From assembly GCA_020726505.1 (NCBI GenBank), contig JAHLEZ010000009.1, forward strand, positions 1,178,001 through 1,242,000: a DNA stretch of 64,000 nt, given 5' to 3'. Of this stretch, positions 53,301 to 64,000 are shown piece by piece. The DNA is from Leptodontidium sp. MPI-SDFR-AT-0119. Taxonomy: Eukaryota > Ascomycota > Leotiomycetes > Helotiales > Leptodontidiaceae. Made by a program: the position numbers and the translations under genes. The notes under the pieces are model-generated. The model was given only the letters and a program-made list of their open reading frames with translations. It was not told the origin of the DNA and searched no databases. How positions within the stretch are numbered: the first letter of the stretch is position 1; every line of letters starts with the position of its first letter.

Positions 53301-56300
53301 CCCATATTAATAGTATAAGCTTTATTGATTTAGCCTTAGTTTTTTTTATAATTTTTTAATAGTCTTTAGATTTTAGGTTTTTGATTTTAAGCTTTACGTC
53401 GGCCTTAAACTGCTCTCCGAATTAATAATTTGCTAAATTCTTCTAAGACCTTAGCTCTTTTAAAGCATCTTTTTAATAAACTCGAGGTAGCTTTGTTTTT
53501 GAAGTACTTAAGTCGAAGTTTAGTATTAAAATCTTCTTCGCTTTCTTTAATTTAAGAAGAATTGCTGTAAAGATTATATTATATAGTATAGTAAGTTTTT
53601 TATCCCTTTGATTTTTAAATAAATAAAAAGTTACAAAAGAGGTATTAAAATACTTAAGGATTACTTAAGTAAAATTAATCGTTTTTGCGCTTTGTACTAT
53701 TTTTGTAAAGCTTATAATTACAAGAATTAATAAATTAACTTTAGCGACTTAATTACTCTTGCGTTAATTATGTGCTTTTTTTTATAGCGGTTTACTTACT
53801 CTTAAGGAAACTTTAGCGATTTAATTACTCTTACGTTAAGACTATACTTTCTTTAGTTTTAATTAGCGCTTTTTCTTAACTAGAGAGACTTTTTTTAATT
53901 CTAATTTACTTAGCTAATTTATTCTTACTTAATTTTGTGAGAGAGGCTTTATCCGCGGCGAGTATTATTAGCTTATTTATATGCGCGGGGGCTTTATTTA
54001 CTACTTAAATAAGGGCTTTTTTTATTATAATAGGGGGAATATATGCCGAAATTACTACTTATAGATAAGTATAATTCTTTAGTATACTAGCTACGGGTAT
54101 ACTAGCGCTTTCTTTAGGCGGAGGTATACTTACACAGGGTAGTTTATTTATAATTAAGTTCGTAGGAGGCATTTAAGAAATACTAAAGCTTTAAACTAAA
54201 GGTAATATACTTTTTAAAGACTAAAGTTCAAGACTTCTTTAAGCTTATAGTAAATTTACTTTCTTTATTACCCCTAAGTTTAAGAGGCTAAGAGCATCGC
54301 TCGTCTCTTCGAGAGCTTTAGTTTCCGTTAAGTTTATATTAAATAGTTCGATTTCCTTAAGGATTAATTTAACGTTTTAAATCTCGACTTCTTTAATAGC
54401 TGTTACTACGTCTTTGGCTTTAGAAACGAGTTAGCCGGCCTGTTTCTCGTGCTCGACTAAGTTAAAGAAGATGTTCTTATTAAAGGTTATATTCCGTGAG
54501 ATAATAACTTAATATAAAATTGGCACCTAAATTTTGTATATATTATTATTAATAACGTAACTAATAAGACAACTAATATAAGCTTTAAGAAGTACCTTAA
54601 ATACTCGTTTGTTATTTCCTGCTTCTCGATCCTTAATTAAAGAGTAAGCTCGCGAGCCGTAGGCGTATATTTTATTTTAATTCGGCCGAAGGTTTACGGT
54701 TAATTTCTTAATTATAACTGAGTCGTAGAAGCGGAAGTAACTACGAAACTAAGTATTAAGGGTCTTATTAGGCGATTTCCAACTTCGATTCTTTAGTATG
54801 CTTATATTATATAAAAACGCTACCGCTTAAGTAACTTCTAGCTAAAGAGCTTCCGGGAGGCCTACAGTTACTCGCATTATAATTAACTTTTTAATAATTT
54901 TCTTTCCGGCACACTCTAAGAGACTATTAAGTTCGTGAGTATAAGTCGGACTTAATTCGATTTAGATACCTTACTATTAAGTCTACTTTTAGTATCTTAA
55001 TATGCCTTAAGGAGGGGTTACTACTTTCTCGTTATCGTGCTTTAAAATATAAATATAAAGGCTATACTTTCGTTTAATCTAATTATTAACAATTTACAAG
55101 ATTTCTAATATTATTATTAATAATTTATTTAGAGTCGGGAAAATAAAGATTTTTTTATTATACTTATCTTTAATAACGAGTAACTAATTAAAGCCGTCGT
55201 AATTAGGGTCGTAATCGAAAAGGTCCCACGTAAGTCTTTAAAATAGTCGTAAAGATACGTTCTCTAAGGGCCTTCGAGAATTAACATTTACAGCTTAAGC
55301 TATAAAGTAATACTCGCACTTAACTTTACTTGTTCCCTCGATTTTGACGTTCTTAGTCACTAGTATACAAAGAGTCTTAGGGCTAAGGTGCTCTGCTCTC
55401 GTATACTATACTTCTTTTGAATTTGTGCGTAACTTAAAGTAGTCTTTTAATTTCCTAAAGGGTCTTAGTATACGCGTAAGGGTAAGGTATAATAGCGTAT
55501 TAACATTACTTAACAAAACGGATAAAATAAGGTAGTTTAAAGTATTCTTGTATTTAAAGAAAACTAATTAATGCTTTTAAATTAAAATGCGCATAATATT
55601 ATTATTAGTAGACTCCTCGAGACGTAGAGTTGCGTCGAAGCCATTGATTTATAATCCTACGTTTAAGAGTCTTGCCTTTAAGATAATATTAATATGAAAA
55701 CCTTTAACGATTACTATATTCGTAAGCTTTAAATTAATTATACCTCCCGGAGTCGTAAGCGCGTTTTTTAAAAGACGATGGCCTTTATTAACAACGGGCA
55801 AGCTAAACGTACCAGCTTCGATTATGTCCTTGTAACTTAACGAGATAAAAAAAGCCTTTAATTAAGAGAGACTTATTGTTGATTATATATATAGTATCGC
55901 AGTTATTAAGAAGAGTACTTTTGTGAAGCGGATATTAGCCGTTGCTAAGCGCGAATATGCTAAGAGTCTAAAAAGTAAAAGAGTTTATAATAACGTATAT
56001 AATCTTTAAAATAGGTTTATTGGAGGTCTTAGGGGTTTCGGTTATTGCTTTACTAGGCTCCTTAGCTAAAACGGTCTTACGTAAAGTACTTTACTTTAGT
56101 TTGTTTACTTCTTTTCGAATAAGCTTGGCTTAATTAGGAATCACTTAATACTTTTTAGTAGTTTAATTATAAAGTGCGGCCTTAAGACGGTTATAAGTAA
56201 TTAATTTTTAATAGTATTTAGGATTTAGATTTGAGAAAGCGATTATATAAGGGCACTTATAATACTTCTTATTTCGTTTATTACTAAGAGTTGCAAAAAT

Positions 56301-56913
56301 GCCGTTTCTGAGGTAAAGATCGTCCTTTTTAGTAAACTTGGCGTTTTTTATAACTCGCTAAAATCATAATTCGTAATATAATAAGAAGTATTTTAGTTTC
56401 TTAACTTCTGTTTAGCTTTCGAGTACTTAATCTTTTATAATAAGCTTGTCCTTGCGGGTTTTAACGAAAATAAGGTTTTATTTAACTTTAATAGCATTTA
56501 GGAACCTTTTCGTGGTAAGGGGTCCTAAATCGAGCTTAAAACCGACTAATTTGCACTCGTAGTAAGACAAGAACTAGTTTCGGCACTAAGTTGTAATATT
56601 AATACGACCGTCGTAGGCTTATTATATCAAGTGAGAATAGGTTAATTCGATATCGCGCAGGCCAGTGGTCTTAAAGGGCGCATAGTATTAGCGAAGCTCC
56701 CGTACGATCTTCTAAATAGTGTAAGTGCGCTCGTTAACTTGAGTTAAGGAAATGATCTTAAAGAGTAAGGGGTTAATATAATTAATAACCTAAGTATAAA
56801 ATTAATTGTATTTAGTAATCACGTTACTCTAGTCGCTCTTCTCGATAATAAAGACCTTAAAGGCTTTATTATATTCGGATTCGACTACGGAAAAGAGTAT
56901 CGCCGGTGCGCCA

Positions 56914-59894
56914 CTGGCGCGTTTGATAAGCCAGCCGACTGATCAGCTAGCCAATCAGCTGAGAGATTCTTATAAGTCAATCAGCTCAGCCCTAGCCCTA
57001 AGTCAATCAGTTGATATATTCTCAGCTGATCTTTGGCTGATAAGCTGAGGGGTATTTTATTAGTCGTTATAGGGTCAGTTTTGGTAGGGGGTATAATGCT
57101 AATTCTATGTCTTAATTGAAGATTTAGAGAGCCCCGGGGCGGAATAACCCCTTCCGATAGGCCAAAATTAGGCGGTGAAAAGCGGCAGGATATCAAAAAG
57201 CTTGCCTTTAGCATCGTAGGCACATTACTAAGGGTAATTACAGTCAGAATTGCCACCAAAATCATGTCTCGCTATACCTCACCTGCTGTAATTGATGGAG
57301 CTACTCCTAGAGCACTTAAAGTATCTTCTGCGGACTCTATTCCTAATATATTTAGTCGTATGATGTCGGTTTCTAGTGCGTCAGCATCACCGGCTCTAGC
57401 AGCTCTTATATCTCTCCGTGACCTTTGCTAGCGGCCTCCACGAATATATAACGAGTTATATAACCCTCATACGCCTGAAAGTGATGCTTTACCGTCAGAC
57501 TATTCTCCCTACGTCAACGGTCAGCCATTATTTGATGATAGAGAAGTTGATATTCGGAAAATGCCCCGGGGAAAGTCTCTTGCCCCCACAAGCAAGAAAG
57601 CAAAGAGGTCTTAGGTATAAGAGTTAAGATACACTCTTATTGATCTAGCTCACCCAAAGAAACATCAATATTAGGCGTGTAAAGGCTGTAAGTTACGGAA
57701 ACGTTAATTAAGAAATGTGAACCTAAACTGACGATACTAGGTCATCACGACCAACGATTTTCACGGCATAAAGAGCACGTTTTTAATAGTAACAGTCTCA
57801 AGAACGTAGAGAAGCACTTGCTACAAGTCCACTACTTGAACAAAGGAGGTGATATATAACGAATAGAGGCTACAAGACAACCTACACAGGCGTCTAGAAT
57901 TGTGAATAGTGATCTAAACTGTCAAATCCCCTTCTGACAAAAGGAATTCAAGAACGCTTTCTTAAAGTAGGTTATCTTAAATAATATAAAAGCACGAAAA
58001 GTAGCGTCAAAACACCTCAAAAGAATGTTCCGGATAGCTAATAAAGAAGCAATTAAAGTATTACCTATTACAGCTTCAACTATAGGGATTTAGATTAACG
58101 ATATATTCAAATACTTTAAACTAGAGCTAATTGCAGAGGTAGTTACTACTAAATCAAAGATCTCTCTTAGTTTTGACGGCTAAGGAAGTAAGAGAGATAA
58201 AATCAGCGTGGTAGCTTTAGTCCTTCACTTTATCAACAGTAAAGGACAGATAATAACACGTCTTACTGGCCTCCCAGAGCTCCCAAATCACAGGAAAACA
58301 GGAATTAGTACGTATAACTACTCCTCTTGTACATAAAGCTGACTTCTATAGAGTAAGCATCAGTCCTTCTACCTCTTTTAACTCGATTCGGAATCACCTC
58401 TACGAACCTAGGGTATTTTGTCCTTAACAATACTCCCAACAACGATACGACACTCGTCGAGCTTACAAAAACCCTTAAATTCGACCCTAAATAGAAGAGA
58501 CTACGTTATATAGGACACATCCTTAACCTTATCGCAGAGGCTTATCTTTTTAGTTAAGACAGCGCGAGCTTTGAGAGGGAATACAAGGCCGCAAGAGCAC
58601 CGGCGCGACGACAACTTTAGAGACAACGCGGAGAGCTTAGAAAGCTACACAACTTAGTAGCGCATGTTATGGCCTCTAGAAAACGTACTGAGTTACTTGG
58701 AAATCTGCAGAAGGAATAGAATGACAGTAGAGCTGTCAATCGCAGTTTGAAGCTAGTTTTGGACAGAGGAATACGTTAGAACGCGTCGTACGCCATAGTC
58801 ACTCGAGCACTCCTTCTCCGGCCAGCTCTTGATTAATATACTACAAAGCTGAGAGTCTCAAAAGACGACCTAGACGTGGAAACGTACTAAGAAGACTACC
58901 TTGACGATGAAGAATAGGAGACTTTGGAGCTCATCTCTACACAGCTTTAACCCCTCTTTTCTATTACTAAATCTCTTAAAGGAAACGCCAAGTTAATAGA
59001 AGGAGCAGGGAAACCATCGCATGGCGCGTTATAGGAGGTTTTACCTGCCTTTAAGGTTCTACTCTCTCACTTTGAGAGTCTCGAGCAGAGAGCACGGAAT
59101 GGCGACTTCAACGACCGCATACAACAGTCGATTACCTTAGCCTAGGGAAAGGCAAAAGAGTACTACATTAAGACCGACGTTTCCGTGGCGTGGCAGGCGT
59201 CTTTAGTGCTTCACCCTCGTTAGAAATGGGCATATTTTGAGAATAAATAGACTAGCGCAGAGGCTCGATTTGTACGGGAGGGGAAGGCAAAGCTGAAAGC
59301 TCTCTAGCAGAGCGACTACAAGTCTGAGCCTACTGTACGGCGGGAGACAGTCTCTCCAGAGCCTGCGGAGCCAGTTGACTACTTAGAGGCTATGCTCAAT
59401 AGACTGGCACCTGTAGAGGTTAAACCTAGGCGTTCTTTAAGCCGGAGAGACCAATTGGCACAGTACTTAAAAGAGCCTACAGAGAATACTAACCCCTTAG
59501 AGTACTAGAAAAAGAGAAAGGCTCAGTGGCCACAGTTAACTACTATGGCGTTTGATTTCTTAGCCGTCCCTACTATAAGTTCTGAGTGCGAGCGTGTTTT
59601 TTCCTCTTATTCAAAGCAAACTACACTAGAGGTCTCTAATTTGTCGGGAGAGATGCTATAGTATAGGGAATGTTTGAAGAATTAGGAGCACCGGGGGGCT
59701 ATTACTATCATAAGTTGTTATAATGCCGTTTGGCTAGGAATCTAGTCTTTTTTAGCTTTGTTTTTAACCCCTACAGCTTATTAGCTGCTGATCAGTTCGT
59801 CAGTTAAGTCAGTTAGTTAGTGATTTGTATATAAGTCAATCAGTTGAGAAATCTGGCCAGCTAATGGCTGACTGATTAGCTTATCAAACGCTCT
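56914..59894 (+). mobile_element. hAT transposon (2.98 kb) nested in the copia element
   Basis: It is flanked by the 8-bp target duplication GTGCGCCA at 56906-56913 and 59895-59902. The ends are imperfect inverted repeats around GCGTTTGATAAGC, and both subterminal regions are full of CAATCAGCTGA/TCAGCTAGCC-type motifs. The transposase frame starts at 57264. Compared with the surrounding copia DNA it is GC-richer, so it is a later arrival, though it also carries RIP-type stops. Confidence 0.93.
57264..59710 (+). pseudogene. hAT transposase relic
   Basis: It starts MSRYTSPAVIDGATPRALKV. An early TAG follows ISLRDLC, and a basic region (RKMPRGKSLAPTSKKAKR) precedes a decayed BED-type zinc finger. 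The C-terminal dimerisation motif MAFDFLAVPTISSECERVFS is intact near 59550-59600. Stops are frequent, TAA and TAG only. The two ends of the protein are clear; the middle can be followed only in pieces. Confidence 0.8.
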
Positions 59895-60236
59895 GTGCGC
59901 CAGTTAGTCACTCTGCATTTTTCTTTTAAAGAAACTCAGCCTTTGTATTAAAAACTAGTGGATTTATTATAAGAGACGGAACATCGGGTCCATTAGGGTC
60001 AACGAGCGGCTAAAGGCCTTTATTATACGCTTAAGCTTGAAATTTAGTGTTAAATTTAGTCTAGCCCTTCTAGTCCTTAATACGGTCGCTCTTAGAGTCA
60101 ATCATAGTTGATTTCCTAAGAATCGAGCGTAAGTAAAGACGTGCGGTAATCGTTAGAGAAACTAAAGAAGAAGATATAAAGTAATATTCTATCGAGTATG
60201 AATTATTAGGGCTTTGAGAGTTATGTGGCTTTTAAC

Positions 60237-60454
60237 TATCACGTAAAATACTAAAAGAGTAGAAAAGTGAGAATTAGTAAAGTAATAGGAAGCAAAAGAT
60301 TAATTAAGAAATACTTTGTCTTTTTGTTAAGAGAGAGAAAGCTAGTTATATATATGTCAAGTAGGTAGATTTAGCTAGCTGCAGGTGTGCAAGAAGCGCA
60401 CCTGGCCGTTCAGTGGGCTCGCGTAGCAGGTGCCGCTAACTATGTACCGTGACA
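60237..60454 (-). repeat. Right (5') LTR of the copia element
   Basis: Partner of 50366-50584. It is less C/T-altered than the left copy (GCAGGTGCCGCTAACTATGT retained). The CTTTA duplication follows at 60455. Confidence 0.88.
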
Positions 60455-60689
60455 CTTTAACTAAATCTATTCTTAGTATATACTAACCCTTTTTAGTTTA
60501 GTCTCAAAAGTCTAAACCTAATTAGAATGCGGCTCTTTTATTAATCAAATTAATTAATTAATTCTTGATTAATTAGATTAGATTAGATTAGAATTAGATT
60601 AATTCAAATTTTACTTGATTAGATTTAGATTAATAGTCATTAATCTAATCTAATCTAATCATTTTTTACGCTGTTTGCAAATATAATAT

Positions 60690-62870
60690 ATAACACATGC
60701 TTTTGAAGCTTAGTAATTACTTAAAAACCTTTATTTCCCTAAGGGGTTTAGCTCGGAATTTTTTATTTACCGAGAATTCTTTAATACCCATTTAATTAAG
60801 TTTAATTTAATAGAAGAATATCTTAATAAAGTAAAACAGCTAAGTAATCAGTTAAAAGCTAAAAACCTTGAATTGCCTAAATAGGTAATAATAACTTAGT
60901 TTCTTAATAACTTAACTAATAACTATAATAGATTAGTTTCTAATATAATACAATCTTTAAGAACTAATATTAATTCTTATACCCTTACGTCATTATTCTC
61001 TAATTTATTAGACGAATTAAAACGTTAAGAATCAAATGATACTAATACAGATTAGGCCCTAATAACTTCTAGTGGTTATAAAGGCAAAAAACCTTATAAA
61101 GTCACTAAGAATAGCCCTCAAAGCAAGAAGTATTGTGCTAATTACAAATAATACTCTCATGTGACTTCTAACTGCGCCTTCTTATTTCCCGATAAGGCCC
61201 CTAAGGGGTGGAAACGGTCAAAGACTAATAAATCACCTGATATTACTAAGAAATCGGCTCGGGATAAGCGGGAGGAGAATATTAATATTCTATATAGTAA
61301 TAGTAGTACCGTTAGTAATACTAGCGCGAATCTAGCTAATATAGAGGATTTTAAGCTAGATTTTGATATTCTGATAGAAAATATAGTATTTATAACTACC
61401 ACCTCTAATAATAATAAAGCTAATAATAAAATAAGATCTCTTAATATAATTAAAGAGAATACAAGTGTAAATAGTCAATCAAATATATTCGCACTTAATA
61501 TAACTGCAACAAAGCATATTTGCTGTAATTTAGCCTACTTTAGTGATTTTAAAACTTGTAATAATATAGTAAATTAAGGAAAAGCAAAGCAAATACAAAT
61601 AAAAGGATTTAGTAATATATTTATTAAGTCAAATATTAATAATCAAATATATATATTTGAAAATTGTCTTTATATACTAGAACTAAGAATAAACTTAATA
61701 AGTCAAAGTTAATTAAATAAATAATATTATAGTATTTTTAATAATACTTGTGCCTATATCAAAAATAATAAAAATCAAATTATAATCAAAGGAACGAAAA
61801 CAAATGATTTATATATACTTAATATTATATCTTATAAAAATAATAATAATAATAATATTCAAGTACTAACTACTATTGAAAATAAAACAATTAATAAAAT
61901 GGACCTTTATATTAAATTAAGACATATAAGCCTAAATTACTTAGATAAAGTTATACAAAATACAATAGGTTATAATAATATAATATCAAATAATATAATT
62001 AATACATAAATACTAAATTGCGAAGTTTGTTTACAAGGTAAATTTACAAATAAAATAAATAAAGAATCTAGTAATAAAACCTTTGATTTACTAAAAAAAG
62101 TGGCTAGTGATTTATGCGGCCTTATTACCCTTATAATATATGATAAATAGAAATATATTATAACTTTCTTAGACTTTAAAAGCAAGTACTTAGAAATAAA
62201 ACTACTTAAAAATAAATATGAAGCATATAACGCTTTTATTAAATATAAATCAAAAAATGAAAATAATAATAATAATAAACGTATAAGTATATTCGCAACT
62301 AATAACAGGGGGGAATATATTAATAATAAATTCAAAGAATACTTAATAAACTATAGTATAACTCATTAATTAGTACCTACTTATACAAAAGAACTAAATA
62401 GAGTAATAGAACGTATAAATCGTACTATTCTAAATAAAGTTAAGTGTTTATTAAAAATATAACTAATTTACCTAATTATATATAGGGAAAAGTAGCAATA
62501 ACAGCTACTTATTTATATAATAGAACTCCTCATTCGGTAATAAATTATAAAACCCCTTATGAATTAAGATATAATAAAATACTAAATATTACCTATATTA
62601 AATCATTTGAATCTATATACTTTTATAAAAAATAAAAAGAATTATATAATTAAACTAGAACTAAAAGCTAATAAAGCAATACTAATTGGATTTAATTATC
62701 CTTTATATAAAGTCCTAGATATTATAACTAAAAAAGCTCTTTGGGTAAGAGATATTAAAATCGTTAATAATAAATTTATAAATAATCCTAAAATAAATAT
62801 ATTTAAAGAAAGTCAAGTAAATATACAAGACCTTATAAATAATAATAATAATAATAATAATAATTGTTGA
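60690..62870 (+). pseudogene. Second copia element: gag zinc knuckle and integrase relic
   Basis: The plus-strand frame shows a CCHC-like knuckle (YSHVTSNCAFLFPDKAP, about 61155-61205). A long spacer follows, then DLYIKLRHISLNYLDKVI and CEVCLQGKFTNK (the GAG-pre-integrase H/C region). The integrase core has ITFLDFKSKYLE, FATNNRGEYINNKFKEYL and YTKELNRVIERINRT. A poly-Asn run ends the frame at 62870. Reverse transcriptase does not follow, so the element is truncated at about 62880. Codons are extremely A/T-rich and stops are TAA or TAG. Confidence 0.8.
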
Positions 62871-62939
62871 TTGCACTATGTTACCTAGAGCTCCCGCAAT
62901 AAGTAACAACTTAGTTAATCGTTTGAGGCTTTAATACAC

Positions 62940-64000
62940 GGTGCAAAAGTCTATGGTTGCATATATATATTTAGTGAAGTCTAAAGAGTTACTCTAAGGT
63001 ATCGATGAGAGCTCTATATAAGAGACTCTTATCGTGGGCTAGTCCTGTATTGGCTAGCGTCGAGTGCTCCTATTCATGTCCTACAGCCCCTGTTTTTGCC
63101 CGTCCTCCGTATTCACGTAATTCGCCGATTACGTAAATATTATTATTTACACACTAGTAACTCTTCTTAAGAGCTTGCCTTTCTCTCCACTTATTCAGTT
63201 AACTTAGCGTTAAACTTATTAGTCTCGATTAGCTCACGTAGTACTAAGCAAGCCTTTAACTTAGTTATAGCGTCGGCTAGGTTGCTAGTTCCATCGATCT
63301 AATCGACTCTATCGATTTCCCTACGTTCGTAGCTTTAGCGAAGGCACATAAGATCGACTATAAGTCTCTTCTCTTGTGTTATTCTTAGCTTGACGATATA
63401 ATCGTATATTAATTTAGAATCCGTGTAAATACGTAACAGAATAGTCATATTAAGTACTACCTTAAATGTCGACTTAATAGCTGATGCTGTGTCGAAGCCG
63501 TTGCTCATAGCGAAGAGCTCTAAGGCTAGTACAGATCGAGTGATTCTCTTGCATTTTGTGCTTGACTAATAGAGTATATTAGCTTTTCCGTCCTTATTAG
63601 TAGTAATAATAACGAAACTAATTTGTGAGCTATAGTCGGCGTTATTGGCGAAGCTTCTGTCTGTAAAGACAGCTATTTATATACTAGCAGTCTTTAATTT
63701 AACGAATCGTAAGCCTCTACCGCTGTTGTCCTTTTGTTATTAGAGTCTCTTATTTAGCTCTTTAATATAGTAATACTAAATATTAGTTATTTATACTGCC
63801 CGTGATAGGTCAAACGCGGCTTCAGGTTACGAAATAGTACTAAGGTAGGCTCCGCGGGCTTATTATGCGACGTATTACTCTCGTAGAGTAGTATTCTTAG
63901 TGACTTTACCCCTAGTACCGGTTATACCTATTACTTTCTCTTGAATAAGTTATAGGGATTTAGTTTATTATACTTAGTTTAAATATATACTACTGTTAGA
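62940..64000 (-). pseudogene. Third copia element: RNase H relic running off the window
   Basis: The minus strand reads VYTDRSFANNADYSSQISFV, then KANILYQSSTKCKRITRSVL, YTDSKLIYDYIVKL and SNLADAITKLKACL, the copia RNase H block (D, E, D) and its end. It faces the preceding fragment tail to tail. Sequence between about 62940 and 63120, including GTAATTCGCCGATTACGTAA, may be its 3' LTR, but no second LTR is in view. The body continues past 64000. Confidence 0.75.

Larger units (their letters stand above)
50366..60454 (-). mobile_element. Ty1/copia-type LTR retrotransposon, 10.1 kb including a nested hAT
   Basis: Two LTRs of about 218 bp (50366-50584, 60237-60454) bound the element. It is flanked by the 5-bp target duplication CTTTA at 50361-50365 and 60455-60459. 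LTR tips read TATYACGTAAAATAC and GTACCGTGACA, fitting TG...CA ends altered by C-to-T change. The reverse transcriptase relic is on the minus strand, so the 5' LTR is the right-hand one. A 2.98-kb hAT is inserted at 56914. The interior is heavily RIP-eroded. Confidence 0.9.
46764..60673 (-). mobile_element. hAT transposon split by a nested LTR element
   Basis: The left tip CAGCGTGAGCAAAATTAATC and the right tip (opposite strand) CAGCGTAAAAAATGATTAGA are preserved with GATTAGATTAG-rich subterminal repeats. The 558-bp element at 8353-8910 shows the same two ends joined through a short interior. A minus-strand transposase relic lies at 47.1-49.7 kb. A 10.1-kb copia element with its own 5-bp duplication sits inside at 50366-60454; without it the hAT is about 3.8 kb. 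Flanks (AAGGCCTC, TTTGCAAA) do not match, so no target duplication remains. Confidence 0.85.

Noticed and set aside
1..64000. A Starship-type giant element (tyrosine recombinase captain, DUF3435) carrying the NLR genes.
   Set aside because: I found no captain-like gene or matching element edges in the window; it could lie outside, but there is no evidence here.
1..64000. tRNA, rRNA genes or CRISPR arrays.
   Set aside because: None recognised by eye; the direct repeats seen are a minisatellite, coding repeats or transposon parts.

Overview
The window is a piece of a filamentous ascomycete (Pezizomycotina) genome. The signs are short 50-60 bp introns with GT...AG ends and CTAAT/CTGAT-like branch sites, HET-domain, NACHT/WD40 and NB-ARC/TPR genes of the fungal incompatibility/NLR type, and long TpA-rich tracts. 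In those tracts every recognisable transposon gene carries TAA/TAG stops where Gln or Trp is expected, the signature of repeat-induced point mutation (RIP). I cannot name the species.

Layout. 1-2.2 kb: RIP-like decayed DNA with a 50-bp minisatellite and a dead 2EXR-type gene. 2.9-6.7 kb (minus): an intact five-exon gene joining a SesA-type N-terminus to a long unknown middle, a W-C-CG module and two C-terminal membrane segments. 7.2-8.9 kb: an ankyrin fragment and a non-autonomous hAT element. 9.1-11.7 kb (minus): an intact HET-domain gene. 12-15 kb: a foldback MITE and a Tc1-like element. 15.2-17.8 kb: a dead SANT/Myb-like gene split by a 283-bp MITE. 18.7-23.0 kb (minus): an intact SesA-NACHT-WD40 NLR of about 1354 residues. 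23.5-25 kb: pieces of a second copy of the SANT-like gene, so related duplicated sequence flanks the NLR. 25-39 kb: RIP-eroded DNA with three TA-flanked DNA transposons (26703-30772, 33504-37101, 37107-38923), the second holding a 148-bp MITE. 38.9-40.4 kb: a HET-family gene cut off at its 5' end by the last transposon. 40.6-41.7 kb: a 3'-5' exonuclease pseudogene. 41.8-46.3 kb: a SesA-NB-ARC-TPR NLR (minus) with one stop and one frameshift, the whole locus enclosed by inverted terminal repeats. 46.8-60.7 kb: a three-level nest (hAT in Ty1/copia LTR element in hAT). 60.7-64 kb: two further decayed copia fragments.

How it fits together. All live or recently live host genes belong to the fungal self/non-self recognition repertoire and sit as GC-richer islands between RIP-eroded transposons. 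The central observation is that three genes (2907-6685, 18696-22967, 42264-45768) share the same SesA-type N-terminus, and two of them near-identical upstream DNA, yet continue into three different C-terminal architectures: membrane anchor, NACHT-WD40, NB-ARC-TPR. This looks like shuffling of an N-terminal signalling module within one locus. Both repeat arrays are made of near-identical 126-bp units with variation concentrated at a few residues, as expected of recognition domains. Exon joins were read by eye from splice signals and frame; none has transcript support here.
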